Assembly: GCF_014863545.1 (NCBI RefSeq)
Contig: NZ_CP062260.1
Coordinates: 4,225,001-4,289,000, forward strand
Length of the DNA: 64,000 nt
Direction of reading: 5' to 3'
Source of the DNA: Paenibacillus sp. JNUCC32
GTDB taxonomy: Bacteria; Bacillota; Bacilli; Paenibacillales; Paenibacillaceae
Shown here: positions 9,697 to 17,864 of the stretch, piece by piece
How the letters are laid out: each line of letters begins with the position of its first letter
How positions within the stretch are numbered: position 1 is the stretch's first letter
Position numbers and translations under genes: made by a program
The notes under the pieces: generated by a model
The model's database searches: none
Told to the model about the DNA's origin: nothing
Seen by the model: the letters and a program-made list of their open reading frames with translations, nothing else

Positions 9697-9768
9697 ATCA
9701 TATTGAAATTTTATTTTAAATTACAATACATTTTGTAAAATTTTATTTTATTTTTTCGGCAGGAATTT
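9697..9768 (-). promoter_or_regulatory. Promoter and conserved upstream block of the NAGPA/SLH gene
   Basis: A minus-strand -35 TTGTAA (9721-9726), an 18-base spacer and a -10 TATGAT (9697-9702). The spacer and upstream sequence (AT-rich inverted repeat, TTTTACAAAAT, ATTCCTGCCG) match the block at 1645-1716 almost base for base. TTACAA-N6-TTGTAA is a perfect inverted repeat over the -35. It implies a leader of about 240 bases. Confidence 0.65.
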
Positions 9769-9875
9769 CCGGATGGGTGGCGTAAGCACAGCTTTTGTCG
9801 GAATGCGGGGAATGAAAACAAACGCCTAGCCGCCAGCTTCCGACTTGTTTTTACGGCGAGCTTCCAAAAAGCGCA

Positions 9876-9909
9876 CAAAAAAACAACCGCAGCTTACAGC
9901 CGCAGTTGT
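9876..9909 (-). terminator. Terminator of the CapA-type gene
   Basis: An 11-bp stem with G-T wobbles (9883-9893 with 9899-9909) is followed on the minus strand by T7. It begins 15 bases after the stop of the gene ending at 9925. Confidence 0.88.
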
Positions 9910-9924
9910 CTTTGAGATTCCCTG

Positions 9925-10971
9925 TTATTTTTTGGTGACGTTGCCGTTGGCATCAATTTTTGCATTGTAGGAGAGTTTGTTCAGTTTCGCGATGATCTCT
10001 TTGTTGTACTTCTTGTCCATCAGATTCGGCTGGCCCTGAAGTATCTTCACCGGCGTAATCCGGCTCGTGATCTTGGAGCCCTGAATCTCAACATGCACCA
10101 TCATCGACAGCAAGGTTTTGTCCCCGCCCCGGGTGGAGCGGTTGAACACGAAGTTGCCGAGCGAATAATAAATCGGCTTGTTCTTGTAATATTCGATGCC
10201 CATCAACGTATGGCTGTGCGATCCGATTATGATGTCGGCTCCGGCGTCAATCATCTTCTTCGCCATCGTGCGCGCATATTCTTCCGGATAGTCGGCGAAT
10301 TCCTGGTTCCAATGGATGTATACGATCGTATAATCGTTGGTTTTGGCCGACTTCTTAATATGGGTCAGCATCGGCTCCATCGTGTAGGCGGAGGCAGCAC
10401 CCGGGTGATTCTTGCCCGCAATCCAGGAATTGTCCGACAGCACCCGGCTGACGCCCAGCACCGCGACTTTTTTCCCGTTAATGTTCTGCACGTAAGGCTT
10501 GAAGGCCTCGTCTATATTTCGCCCGGCACCCGTATACCCGATCTTCTGGCGTTTCAGATGCGTGATCGTGTCCAGCATGGCTTGCTGGCCATAGTCCAGG
10601 ATGTGGTTGTTCGCCAGCGTGACCCCGTCGATTCCCGCGTATACCAGGCCCTTGAGCGTGTCCGGCTTCGAACGGAAAGCAAAGGTTTTATCCGCAGCCT
10701 TGCCGCGAATGGAGACCGGCGTCTCCAGGTTGGCAAACGCCATATCCGCCTTTTTCAAGATGGGGGCTACCTTCTTAAAAGGATATAGGTTACCGAATCT
10801 ATCAATCTGGTTCCCCACGTATCCGTCTAACAGAATGTCACCTGCAAAAACAAGATTTATCGGTTTGTTCTTCGACTTGGCTTGAGTGGTTGTGCCCGCC
10901 GCCGAGACGATGCTCGCCGGGATCAGCATAACGATAACCAGAATGAGGCAAAATAATTTCTTCATATCCAT
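9925..10971 (-). CDS. CapA/PgsA-family exported phosphoesterase-fold protein
   Basis: A 348-residue protein with a signal peptide (MKKLFCLILVIVMLIPASIV) followed by the PGA_cap/CapA metallophosphatase fold. Motifs are AGDILLDG near 44, ANLETP near 80, ANNHILDYG near 120, a WNQEF segment and GSHSHTLMG near 255. Family members assist poly-gamma-glutamate or capsule synthesis and export, or release the polymer. No pgsB, pgsC or pgsE neighbour is present, so this is probably a stand-alone member acting on an envelope polymer. The start is uncertain by two codons: ATG at 10971 follows AAAGGCGGC directly, while the next ATG (10965) has the better spacing. It is monocistronic, with its own terminator. 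Confidence 0.82.
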   Translation of the reverse strand: MDMKKLFCLILVIVMLIPASIVSAAGTTTQAKSKNKPINLVFAGDILLDGYVGNQIDRFGNLYPFKKVAPILKKADMAFANLETPVSIRGKAADKTFAFRSKPDTLKGLVYAGIDGVTLANNHILDYGQQAMLDTITHLKRQKIGYTGAGRNIDEAFKPYVQNINGKKVAVLGVSRVLSDNSWIAGKNHPGAASAYTMEPMLTHIKKSAKTNDYTIVYIHWNQEFADYPEEYARTMAKKMIDAGADIIIGSHSHTLMGIEYYKNKPIYYSLGNFVFNRSTRGGDKTLLSMMVHVEIQGSKITSRITPVKILQGQPNLMDKKYNKEIIAKLNKLSYNAKIDANGNVTKK

Positions 10972-11111
10972 GCCGCCTTTCCAAATGAAAATCCTGAGAA
11001 GCTAGTTATTCACCTCGTTTATCCTATCATAAATTGATATAAAAGGGTAATTATATAAAAGGAACCATTTAATAGAATTGTGAAATGGATTCTAACCAGT
11101 AGCCCTTTCAG

Positions 11112-11206
11112 CACTACGCATGCGGATTATTCCTCCGATCCCTGTTGCCCCCAGATTATTTTCCAACTTTCGCTTCTCCGGAATCATTCCGCCTTCTCCA
11201 TTGAGG
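11112..11206. repeat. Partial copy of a dispersed foldback repeat
   Basis: Bases 11112-11157 match 51347-51390 (shared core TGTTGCCCCCAGATT), and 11169-11206 match 51440-51478 (shared core ATCATTCCGCCTTCTCC). The central 40 bases of the second copy are missing here. See 51347-51478 for the fuller copy. Confidence 0.7.
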
Positions 11207-11300
11207 CATGTCAACATCCAAATCATTCAAATCTATCTTTTTCTATCCATAGTCTTAGACTTGAAATGCGGAGAAAAAGTTTCAAATTATGCAAATCATA

Positions 11301-11329
11301 TTGAAAACAATGTAAAGAACTTATATATT
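11301..11329 (+). promoter_or_regulatory. Sigma-A-like promoter of the Lrp-chromate operon
   Basis: TTGAAA (11301-11306), a 17-base spacer and TATATT (11324-11329) lie about 100 bases before the Lrp-type start codon. Confidence 0.6.
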
Positions 11330-11360
11330 TAAACGTATCGTAAGTGTAACTTTAATTTTA

Positions 11361-11407
11361 ATTACGTTTTGTAATATCCACACGCGGTTAGTCTTACATA
11401 TAAGTAA
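11361..11407 (+). promoter_or_regulatory. Candidate operator of the Lrp-type regulator
   Basis: Two AT-rich palindromes lie between promoter and start codon: ATTAC-N5-GTAAT (11361-11375) and TTAC-N6-GTAA (11394-11407). Their centres are about 33 bases apart, roughly three helical turns. That fits a multimeric Lrp-type protein controlling its own operon (inference). Confidence 0.4.
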
Positions 11408-11427
11408 AACTAAAGGAGCTGCATTCC

Positions 11428-11910
11428 ATGAATATTCACGCTGCCGGCGAGAACTCATCTCCCATGATTGATGATACGGACCGCAAAATCATTGCGATTC
11501 TTGGCAAGAACGGGCGAATCTCGTACACGGATTTGGCCAAGGAGATCGGTTTGTCCCGCGTGGCCGCGCAGGCCAGGGTCAATGCCCTGGTCGATGACGG
11601 CGTCATTGAGCGCTTCGCGGCCGTCATTAATCCGGAGAAAGTGGGGATTTCGGTGTCCGCTTTTTTCAATGTGGAGGTTGAGCCCAAATATTTGCAGCAA
11701 GTGGCGGACACACTGGAGAACGAGCCATATGTGACCAGCCTGTATCATATGACCGGTCCCAGCAAACTGCATATGCACGGCTTGTTTGCCGATCATAAGG
11801 AAATGGAAATGTTTCTAAACGAGAAGCTTTACCCGCTTCCGGGCATAACCAGCGTGGACACGCAGATCTTAATCAAGCGCTATAAAAGCCGAATGGGCAT
11901 CAGACTCTGA
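11428..11910 (+). CDS. ywrC: Lrp/AsnC-family transcriptional regulator of the chromate transporter (YwrC-like)
   Basis: A 160-residue DNA-binding regulator. The N-terminal winged helix-turn-helix (about 14-65) has the AsnC signature [12 protein letters not shown]...[15 protein letters not shown]. The C-terminal RAM/ligand-binding domain is about residues 70-150. AAAGGAG lies 9 bases before the ATG. The stop is 25 bases before a split chromate transporter, the same order as ywrC-ywrB-ywrA in Bacillus subtilis, where YwrC is known to control chromate transport genes. It probably represses its own operon through the palindromes at 11361-11407. The gene name rests on this synteny. Confidence 0.85.
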   Translation: MNIHAAGENSSPMIDDTDRKIIAILGKNGRISYTDLAKEIGLSRVAAQARVNALVDDGVIERFAAVINPEKVGISVSAFFNVEVEPKYLQQVADTLENEPYVTSLYHMTGPSKLHMHGLFADHKEMEMFLNEKLYPLPGITSVDTQILIKRYKSRMGIRL

Positions 11911-11935
11911 TTTTCGACAGAAAGGACTCCTACCC

Positions 11936-12532
11936 TTGGATGATAAAAACAGCAATCCATACATGGAATTAACGTTCGGCATGTTCCGAACCGGCATACT
12001 CGGTTATGGCGGTGGTCCCTCCGTCATTCCGCTGATCCGGCATGAGGCCGTCGTTCGTTACGGCTGGCTCAGCGACGATGAATTCGGAGAGGTGCTGGCT
12101 CTGGCCAATGCGCTCCCGGGTCCGATCGCCACGAAGATGGCCGCCTATCTCGGTTACCGGGAAAAAGGGGTGCTAGGCGCGGTGGTCGCGGTTCTTGCGC
12201 ATATCCTCCCGACCTGCATTGCGATGATCGCGCTGCTGTCGGCGGTGACGTTCCTCAGCAGCTCCAAAGTCGTGGCAGGCATGATTGCCGGCGTTACGCC
12301 GGTTATTGCGGTCATGCTAGGCACGATGGCTTACGAATTCGGCGAGAAGGCCGTAAAGGGACTTGGCATTTACGCCGGGATCGGATTTTTTGTGGTGTCG
12401 TTTCTCCTGCTGGAAAGCCTCCAGATCCATCCGGCCATCGTCATTATGCTGTTCCTTGCCTATGGCACCGTGCATTTTAGAACCGTAGCCAAACTCAAAA
12501 AACAAAGACGGGATAAGGAGGGGTCCGCCTGA
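11936..12532 (+). CDS. ywrB: Chromate transporter, N-type half (CHR domain, YwrB/Chr3N-like)
   Basis: A 198-residue membrane protein holding one CHR domain. It has the typical GYGGGPSVIPLI opening, then FGEVLALANALPGPIATKMAAYLGY and about six hydrophobic segments. The start is TTG at 11936 with AAAGGA 9 bases upstream; no ATG fits. Short CHR proteins work in pairs: in B. subtilis both halves are needed for chromate efflux and resistance. The stop TGA shares a base with the ATG of the second half (ATGA overlap), so the two are translationally coupled. The export function is inferred from family and arrangement. Confidence 0.88.
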   Translation: MDDKNSNPYMELTFGMFRTGILGYGGGPSVIPLIRHEAVVRYGWLSDDEFGEVLALANALPGPIATKMAAYLGYREKGVLGAVVAVLAHILPTCIAMIALLSAVTFLSSSKVVAGMIAGVTPVIAVMLGTMAYEFGEKAVKGLGIYAGIGFFVVSFLLLESLQIHPAIVIMLFLAYGTVHFRTVAKLKKQRRDKEGSA

Positions 12533-13074
12533 TGGAAGAATGGCTTCAGCTGCTGATCAGCTTTTTTGTCTCCAACGTGCTCGGATATGGCGGCGGTCCT
12601 GCTTCGATCCCGCTCATGTATAAGGAAATCGTCACGAATCACGGCTGGCTGACCGACCCGGAATTCTCCAACATGCTTGCGCTTGGCAACGCGCTTCCCG
12701 GGCCGATCGCCACCAAAATCGCCGCTTTTGTCGGGTACGGCGTATCCGGCTGGATGGGCATGACCCTCGCCCTCGCGGCGACGGTCATCCCTTCCGCGGC
12801 AGCGCTCATCTGGCTGCTGAATCTGCTGCAAAAATACCGCACGTCGCCGGTGGTCAAAGGCATGACCCTGCTGGTTCAGCCGGTCATCGCGATCATGATG
12901 CTGACCCTGACCTGGCAGATCGGCAAAAGCTCGGTCATCTCCATCGGCCTCCTGCAATCCCTCGGCATCGCCGCCGTCGCCTTCTGGGCCATGAACATCC
13001 GCAAGATCCACCCGGCCTTGGTGATCCTGGCCGCGTTCGCTTACGGGGGGTTGGTATTGTCGCAGGTGGTGTGA
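12532..13074 (+). CDS. ywrA: Chromate transporter, C-type half (CHR domain, YwrA/Chr3C-like)
   Basis: A 180-residue membrane protein with one CHR domain: GYGGGPASIPLMYKEIV at the start, then LALGNALPGPIATKIAAFVGYG, and hydrophobic helices to the C-terminus. It is paralogous to the preceding half and overlaps it by one base (ATGA), as expected for subunits made in equal amounts. Together they would form a two-protein oxyanion (chromate/sulfate) antiporter. A strong terminator at 13125-13172 ends the operon. Confidence 0.88.
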   Translation: MEEWLQLLISFFVSNVLGYGGGPASIPLMYKEIVTNHGWLTDPEFSNMLALGNALPGPIATKIAAFVGYGVSGWMGMTLALAATVIPSAAALIWLLNLLQKYRTSPVVKGMTLLVQPVIAIMMLTLTWQIGKSSVISIGLLQSLGIAAVAFWAMNIRKIHPALVILAAFAYGGLVLSQVV

Positions 13075-13124
13075 GGGGATTATAGTAGAAAACAGTATAC
13101 CTGCCGGAAATATCGGCATGACTA

Positions 13125-13172
13125 AAAGAGCGAGTTTGAGGGGCGCGTGCCCCTCAATTCTCGCTCTTATTT
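13125..13172 (+). terminator. Terminator of the chromate operon
   Basis: A long hairpin: AAGAGCGAG pairs with a TCGCTCTT arm, and an inner GAGGGGC pairs with GCCCCTC. A short T-rich tail follows. It lies about 50 bases after the ywrA-like stop. Confidence 0.8.
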
Positions 13173-13350
13173 CAATCGAGAGCCATCCAAGCCGTTACCG
13201 GACTACGCACCGCACCTATGCCCCCGCTTAGACGAACAGTGCAGTGAGCAGCAATTCACTGTGGACCGGACGTCCAAAAATATGATCGCCATATCATTCC
13301 ATATGTCCCGAAGTCCTCTTGCTCTATGGTCGTGAGGGCTTTCGGCTTTC

Positions 13351-13537
13351 TTACGGACTCAGAATACCTTATTTCGTACAAAATAGCCCTTTTGGTATCT
13401 TTAGCGGACATAGAGGACCTTATTTGCTGTTTTTATTGGTGTTGGCATCCATAATTCGCACATTAGCGGATCTGGAGTCCGATACATTGTAAAAAATCGA
13501 GTTTTGATCTTAAATAACGGATCTAGGGTCCGTTAAA
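13351..13537. repeat. Array of four imperfect palindromic CGGA...TCCG units
   Basis: Four related units start at about 13351, 13401, 13463 and 13514, with spacing 50, 62 and 51 bases. Each begins TTA(G)CGGA or ATAACGGA and ends near GTCCG or GACCTTATT. The last (AACGGATCTAGGGTCCGTT) folds as an 8-bp hairpin with a 3-base loop. The surrounding 13173-13617 contains no gene I can support. Confidence 0.6.
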
Positions 13538-13617
13538 AGCTGACACAAGTAACTTGAGTTCCCATAGCTAGTAATGATACCAGAAGCCCCAATAATCACA
13601 TTCCTTCAATTCCCCGC

Positions 13618-13977
13618 CTATTTCCTCCACATCACCACCCCGATCTTGCCCTCTTGGACCTCCACCTTATACTTCTTCACCCGGATGCGGTCGCTAAACA
13701 GCGACTTGCCGGTCTGCAGGTCGAACTCCCACCCATGCCAGGGACAGCGGACAATTTCGCCTGCCCGGCCGTATTCGTAGTCGTATACCTCCGAAGGAAG
13801 CGTCGTACCGGAGACCAGTCCTGCGCAGATTGGCGCCCCCTGATGCGGGCAGTAGTTCAGAATCGCATGATACTCGCCGTTGACCCGATAGATGCCGATT
13901 TCGCGTCCCTCTATGTTCACGACCGCGTGCCCGCCCTCCGGAACGTCCTCCTCCGCCAGCACGTAATGTACCGCCAT
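13618..13977 (-). CDS. Rieske [2Fe-2S] ferredoxin-type protein
   Basis: A 119-residue soluble Rieske protein with the cluster ligands C43-P-H45 and C78-P-W-H81 (spacing CxH...CxxH intact). It lacks the extra oxygenase domain, so it is an electron carrier like the ferredoxin subunit of non-heme-iron dioxygenases. AAGGAGG lies 8 bases before the ATG at 13975-13977; an in-frame GTG at 13986 is too close to that site. It lies 317 bases downstream of an amidohydrolase in the same direction, after a low-complexity spacer. No oxygenase partner is in the window. Confidence 0.88.
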   Translation of the reverse strand: MAVHYVLAEEDVPEGGHAVVNIEGREIGIYRVNGEYHAILNYCPHQGAPICAGLVSGTTLPSEVYDYEYGRAGEIVRCPWHGWEFDLQTGKSLFSDRIRVKKYKVEVQEGKIGVVMWRK

Positions 13978-14009
13978 ACATGCCACCTCCTTGCCTATGC
14001 GCCCAGCTT

Positions 14010-14170
14010 TGTAGGGTTTGGCTTTGAGTTTGGTTCAACTTGGGTCCAACCTTGTTTTTGCCTTTGTTTTCGACCTTCTTCTTTCGCCTTTGATTTCGAC
14101 TTTCTTTCAACTTTGCCATTGGTTCGTCTTTCGTTTGTCTTTGGTTTGTCTTTGGTTTGACTTTGGTTTG
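14010..14170. repeat. Degenerate 11-bp tandem repeat (TCTTTGGTTTG type)
   Basis: Clear copies of the 11-base unit TCTTTGGTTTG run through 14126-14170. They degrade leftward into T-, G- and C-rich variants (CTTTG, TTTCG) to about 14010. The period is close to one helical turn. It sits between the amidohydrolase and Rieske genes. Open frames through it encode only low-complexity K/R/Q/N-rich peptides and lack ribosome binding sites. Confidence 0.65.
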
Positions 14171-14218
14171 CCCATAGCCCCAGCTTCAATTATTCATGCT
14201 AGGTTCATACGGATACCG

Positions 14219-14289
14219 TTCATCCATTCATCCATTCATCCATTCATCCATTCATCCGTTCGTCCATTTATCCATCATCCATTCATCCA
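14219..14289. repeat. 8-bp simple-sequence repeat (ATTCATCC)n
   Basis: About five clean copies of ATTCATCC followed by three or four variant copies. The array ends 5 bases from the stop codon of the amidohydrolase (14295). It is non-coding and unstable-looking. Confidence 0.85.
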
Positions 14290-14294
14290 ATCCT

Positions 14295-15350
14295 TCAATC
14301 CAGCCGGTACAGCTGTTTCGCATTCTCATAAAAGATCTTCCGCCGCGCTTCCGGCTTCAGGCCCCGCAGGATATGGCCCGGCGAGTCGAAGTCCCAATGC
14401 GGGTAATCGCTGGAATAGAGCAGCATGTTCTCGGCATCGATCATATTGAAGAGATCGATGAGATGCTGCGGATTATCCGGCTCCTCAATCGGCTGCGTCG
14501 ATAAGTAGCAGTGATCCCGGATGTACTCGCTCGGCATTCTCGTCAGCCAGGGCACGGTTGCGCGCAGAGCCTTGTAATTTTTGTCCAGCCGCCACATCAG
14601 GCCCGGCAGCCAGGCTACTCCGCCTTCAACCAGAACGACCTTGAGGCTCGGATACTTCACGAACACGCCCTCGCAGACCATGCTCACCAGATGCGCCATG
14701 AACATCTGGGAGAGGCAGGTGTGCCATTCGATGTAGCGGGTCGGGTAGCCGGCCGCGGTGGGAGCCGTCGAGCTCCCGCCGCCTTCCGCTCCCGGATGGA
14801 TCCCGACCGGTAGGCCGTTACGCGCCGCCGCTTCGTAGATCGGGTGATAGTGGCGCTGTCCCAGCGGCGACCTCGCCGCACTGGAGATCATCACCTCTAC
14901 GATATCCGGATGGCCGCCGATCCTATCGATCTCGCGTGCCGCCAGCAGCGGGTCCTGGGTAGCTACCGCCATGGCTCCCTTAAAAGCTTTATGCTTGCCA
15001 AGCCACTCGGCGATCAGATAATCGTTATAAGCCGAGCATATCGCCGCTGCATAATCCGGATCATGCGTGGAGGAGATGTTATAGACGACTCCCGTCAATA
15101 CGGCATAGTCCAGATTGTAGCCTTCGATCAGCTGCTTGATCATATAATCGGGATCGGAGCCGGCCTTGCCTCCCCCCGGAGGGATCGAGTCTTTTTTCAT
15201 CACGCCGATCGGCGAGTAATACCCTGAGCCTGCATACCCGATGCCGGATGCCGCTACCCGGGTGCGCCAAGGCTCCTGCAGATATGGCAGCAGCGCCCTG
15301 TCGTCCTGCTCGTTATGAACGTCGACATCGATGATTTTGGTATCGTCCAT
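14295..15350 (-). CDS. Amidohydrolase 2 (ACMSD/gamma-resorcylate decarboxylase-type) family protein
   Basis: A 351-residue TIM-barrel metal hydrolase/decarboxylase. It opens with DVDVH (metal ligands, residues 8-12) and carries GIHPGAE near 195, LVEGGVAWLP near 255 and a late YSSDYPHWDFDSPG near 315. This fits PF04909, whose members decarboxylate or hydrolyse aromatic and related acids such as ACMS or resorcylate. No signal peptide, so cytosolic. GGGGG precedes the ATG by 9 bases. It lies 29 bases after an LplBC-type importer and before a Rieske ferredoxin, so the operon probably imports and degrades one compound. The substrate is unknown. Confidence 0.82.
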   Translation of the reverse strand: MDDTKIIDVDVHNEQDDRALLPYLQEPWRTRVAASGIGYAGSGYYSPIGVMKKDSIPPGGGKAGSDPDYMIKQLIEGYNLDYAVLTGVVYNISSTHDPDYAAAICSAYNDYLIAEWLGKHKAFKGAMAVATQDPLLAAREIDRIGGHPDIVEVMISSAARSPLGQRHYHPIYEAAARNGLPVGIHPGAEGGGSSTAPTAAGYPTRYIEWHTCLSQMFMAHLVSMVCEGVFVKYPSLKVVLVEGGVAWLPGLMWRLDKNYKALRATVPWLTRMPSEYIRDHCYLSTQPIEEPDNPQHLIDLFNMIDAENMLLYSSDYPHWDFDSPGHILRGLKPEARRKIFYENAKQLYRLD

Positions 15351-15379
15351 TGCCTGATTCCCCCCATCTCCATTAAGAA

Positions 15380-16930
15380 TTACTTGCCGCCGTATGTGCG
15401 CGTATATGCGGTGTTATACATGGCAAGGAGTTCGTCGGAGCCGAGTTTCTTCGCTTGGTCGATGAATTGCTGATACGTGGAATCGTTGATCGGCGTTTTG
15501 CCGGTTACAAACTCCGTTACCTTCTGTTCAAGGAATTTATTCAGATTGTTCAGCTTCGATTTCTCGAGCTCCAGCTCCTCTTCCGTCTTGACGATCTGCT
15601 TCGGTGCAGGGACGATATACTGCTCATACCTTGCATTGATATCCTTGCTCTTCTCGCTTAACCCGCGCTCCCACACTTCCCGCGACTTGGCGTTATTCAG
15701 CGTGATCAGGTCATACCATACGCCCCAATCCTTGCGCAGCGCATTAAACGGAGATTCGCCGAACTCCTTGTTATATACCGCTTTGCCGTCCTCCATCGTA
15801 TACGTTTTGCCTTCGATGCCTAATGACAGATAATTCGTTCCCTCTTCGCTCACCAAATAATCGAGGAATTGGACGGCGCGCTCCTTATCCTTCACTTTGG
15901 CCGATATCGCTCGGCCGACGGTGCCAACGACCGGACGGGAGAACTGATAGTTCTTGATCCCTTCGGCAGCAAAGGATGGAATTGCGTCCAGCTCATATTC
16001 CGCCGTGCCGGCCCCCCTCGCCTTGGCAACCAAGGATTCAAGATCGGCCTTCCAGAAAAACGTCACCAAGGATTTACCCGTCAGGATGCGCTCCTCCCAC
16101 TGCGCTTGCGTCAGCAGCGAGAATTCCGGATCCAGCAATTTTTCCGCATACAGCTTATTCAGGTACACCAGCATATCCTGATAATTCTCATGATACGGCG
16201 CGAATGCGTATTGATCCTTGGTTGGATCCAGGTTGTAAAAACCGCTGATGCCGGTAAAGATACGCCCGAAGGTCGTATACAGCCCCGTGTCGCCTACGAT
16301 CGCGTTCGATATGAGCGGGTAGGAGTCCGGCACCTTTTCTTTCAACGTTTTCAGATATTGATAAAATTCATCCACGGTGGTCGGCGCCTGTATCCCGTGC
16401 TGATCCATAATGTCCTTGCGGGCATACCAGATAAAGTTAAAGCCCTTGCCTTCCGCATCCCCTTCCAGGACAGGTACGGTATACAAGCCTCCGTCCGTGC
16501 CCGTTGCCAGCGCCTTGGCTTCAGGATATTTCTCGTAAAAGGCTTTCAGATTCGGAGCCCGATCCAAATAATCATGGAGGTTCAGGAACACCTTCTCTGG
16601 CCCATGCTCCCGGCCGTCCTGCGTCGGCACCTGGATAAAATCGGTAGCGGTATTCGTGGCAATCATGATCTGCCTTTTCTCCTCAAGCCCTTCCTGGCTG
16701 ACGATCTGGAACTTCACTTTGACGCCCGTCTTGGCCTCGATCTCTTTCAAAATCTCCCAGTCATCCCGAACCTTGCCCTCCACCCGGTCGTATACGAGCC
16801 ATGAAAAAGTAACCGGTTTGTCAGGGCTTAACGTCCCCGAATCGTCCTTGCCCCCGCCGGTGCAGCCCGTAACCAGCATCGCGCAGAGCAGGATCATGGC
16901 AAGCGCCGTTCTGAACCCCTTTTGCCGCAT
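15380..16930 (-). CDS. Extracellular solute-binding lipoprotein (family 1, LipO-like)
   Basis: A 516-residue ABC-importer binding protein with a lipobox LVTGC (Cys23). The ATG at 16928-16930 has AAGGAGG upstream; the open frame extends 27 codons further without support. The mature part has the family-1 pattern: PVTFSWLVYDR, QDGREHGPEKVFLNLHDYLDRAPNL in pieces, GLYTVPVLEG, then a C-terminal region rich in charged helices. Paenibacillus has many such proteins, usually for oligosaccharides. It is downstream of two matching permeases (61-base gap) and upstream of the amidohydrolase (29-base gap), so the ligand may not be a plain sugar. Confidence 0.88.
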   Translation of the reverse strand: MRQKGFRTALAMILLCAMLVTGCTGGGKDDSGTLSPDKPVTFSWLVYDRVEGKVRDDWEILKEIEAKTGVKVKFQIVSQEGLEEKRQIMIATNTATDFIQVPTQDGREHGPEKVFLNLHDYLDRAPNLKAFYEKYPEAKALATGTDGGLYTVPVLEGDAEGKGFNFIWYARKDIMDQHGIQAPTTVDEFYQYLKTLKEKVPDSYPLISNAIVGDTGLYTTFGRIFTGISGFYNLDPTKDQYAFAPYHENYQDMLVYLNKLYAEKLLDPEFSLLTQAQWEERILTGKSLVTFFWKADLESLVAKARGAGTAEYELDAIPSFAAEGIKNYQFSRPVVGTVGRAISAKVKDKERAVQFLDYLVSEEGTNYLSLGIEGKTYTMEDGKAVYNKEFGESPFNALRKDWGVWYDLITLNNAKSREVWERGLSEKSKDINARYEQYIVPAPKQIVKTEEELELEKSKLNNLNKFLEQKVTEFVTGKTPINDSTYQQFIDQAKKLGSDELLAMYNTAYTRTYGGK

Positions 16931-16991
16931 TCCATAACCTCCTTTTTTTATCATCACATCGTATAGAAATGGATTCCCGTTAAATCCATGA

Positions 16992-17852
16992 CTACCCCTT
17001 AATGCCGCCAATCATCGTGCCCTGTACAAAATATTTTTGGATAAACGGATAGACGCACAGGATCGGCAGCGTCCCGATCATGATCATGGCGTATTTCAGC
17101 GTTTCCAGATGCGTCAGGTCGCCTTCGCCCTGCACGTTCGTGCCGGCGATCAGGATGTTGCGCATCATGATTTGCAGCGGGTACATTTCCCGGTCATTCA
17201 GGTAGATCAAAGCGCTGAAGAAGGAATTCCATTGATTCACCGCCGTGAACAGGCCGATCGTGACCATCACCGGCACGGATAGCGGCAGCACGATCCGCAC
17301 CAGAATCTGCATGGATCCGCATCCGTCGATGGCAGCCGCGTCCTCAAGCTCCTCCGGCAGCGCCTCGAAAAATGTCCGCATAATGAACAGGTACCATGTG
17401 CTGATCAGCGACGGAAGGACGATCGCCCAGATCGTGTCCAGCATCCCCAGCTTCTGAACGATCAGGAAGGTTGGAATCATGCCCCCGCTGAAGAGAAGCG
17501 TGAACGCTGCCATAAGCAGAATCACTCTTCGGCCGGGCAGCCATCGCTTCCCCAGCGGATACGCCATCGCCGAGGTTGCAATCAGCGTCAGCAACGTATG
17601 CAGGAACGTGTACCGGATCGTATTCCAGTAACTCACCCAGAGATCGGGGTTGTAGATGAGCTGTTCGTAAGCGATCAGCGTAATCTTTTTCGGCCATAGC
17701 AGCACCGCGCCGCTCGCGACCATGGCATTGTTGCTGATGGAAGCCGAGAATACGTACACCATCGGGTAGGCCATTACCATGATCAGCACAATCATGAACA
17801 ATATATTGAATACGTCAAACAGCTTCGAAGCGAAGCTTTCCTGCTTTTTCAT
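16992..17852 (-). CDS. Carbohydrate-type ABC permease (LplC/YtcP-like)
   Basis: A 286-residue inner-membrane permease with about six membrane helices. The EAA loop that contacts the ATPase is EELEDAAAIDGCGSMQ near 190. Its C-terminus, FVQGTMIGGIKG, is typical of the LplC group. It pairs with the LplB-like permease 12 bases upstream. No ATPase is encoded in the operon, so a shared MsmX-type ATPase elsewhere would energise it (family knowledge plus inference). Confidence 0.92.
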   Translation of the reverse strand: MKKQESFASKLFDVFNILFMIVLIMVMAYPMVYVFSASISNNAMVASGAVLLWPKKITLIAYEQLIYNPDLWVSYWNTIRYTFLHTLLTLIATSAMAYPLGKRWLPGRRVILLMAAFTLLFSGGMIPTFLIVQKLGMLDTIWAIVLPSLISTWYLFIMRTFFEALPEELEDAAAIDGCGSMQILVRIVLPLSVPVMVTIGLFTAVNQWNSFFSALIYLNDREMYPLQIMMRNILIAGTNVQGEGDLTHLETLKYAMIMIGTLPILCVYPFIQKYFVQGTMIGGIKG

Positions 17853-17864
17853 CGCGCACCTCCC

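Larger units (their letters stand above)
10972..11427. other. Divergent intergenic region between the CapA gene and the chromate operon
   Basis: No gene was seen. The region is AT-rich. It holds a partial copy of a dispersed repeat (11112-11206), the promoter of the Lrp gene (11301-11329) and two TTAC/GTAA palindromes (11361-11407). Confidence 0.6.

Noticed and set aside
13351..13537. CRISPR-like array
   Set aside because: Units differ too much, spacing is uneven and no cas genes are present; treated as a palindromic repeat array.
13995..14189. Small K/R/Q-rich open frame over the 11-bp repeats
   Set aside because: No ribosome binding site, composition dictated by the repeat, no conserved motif.
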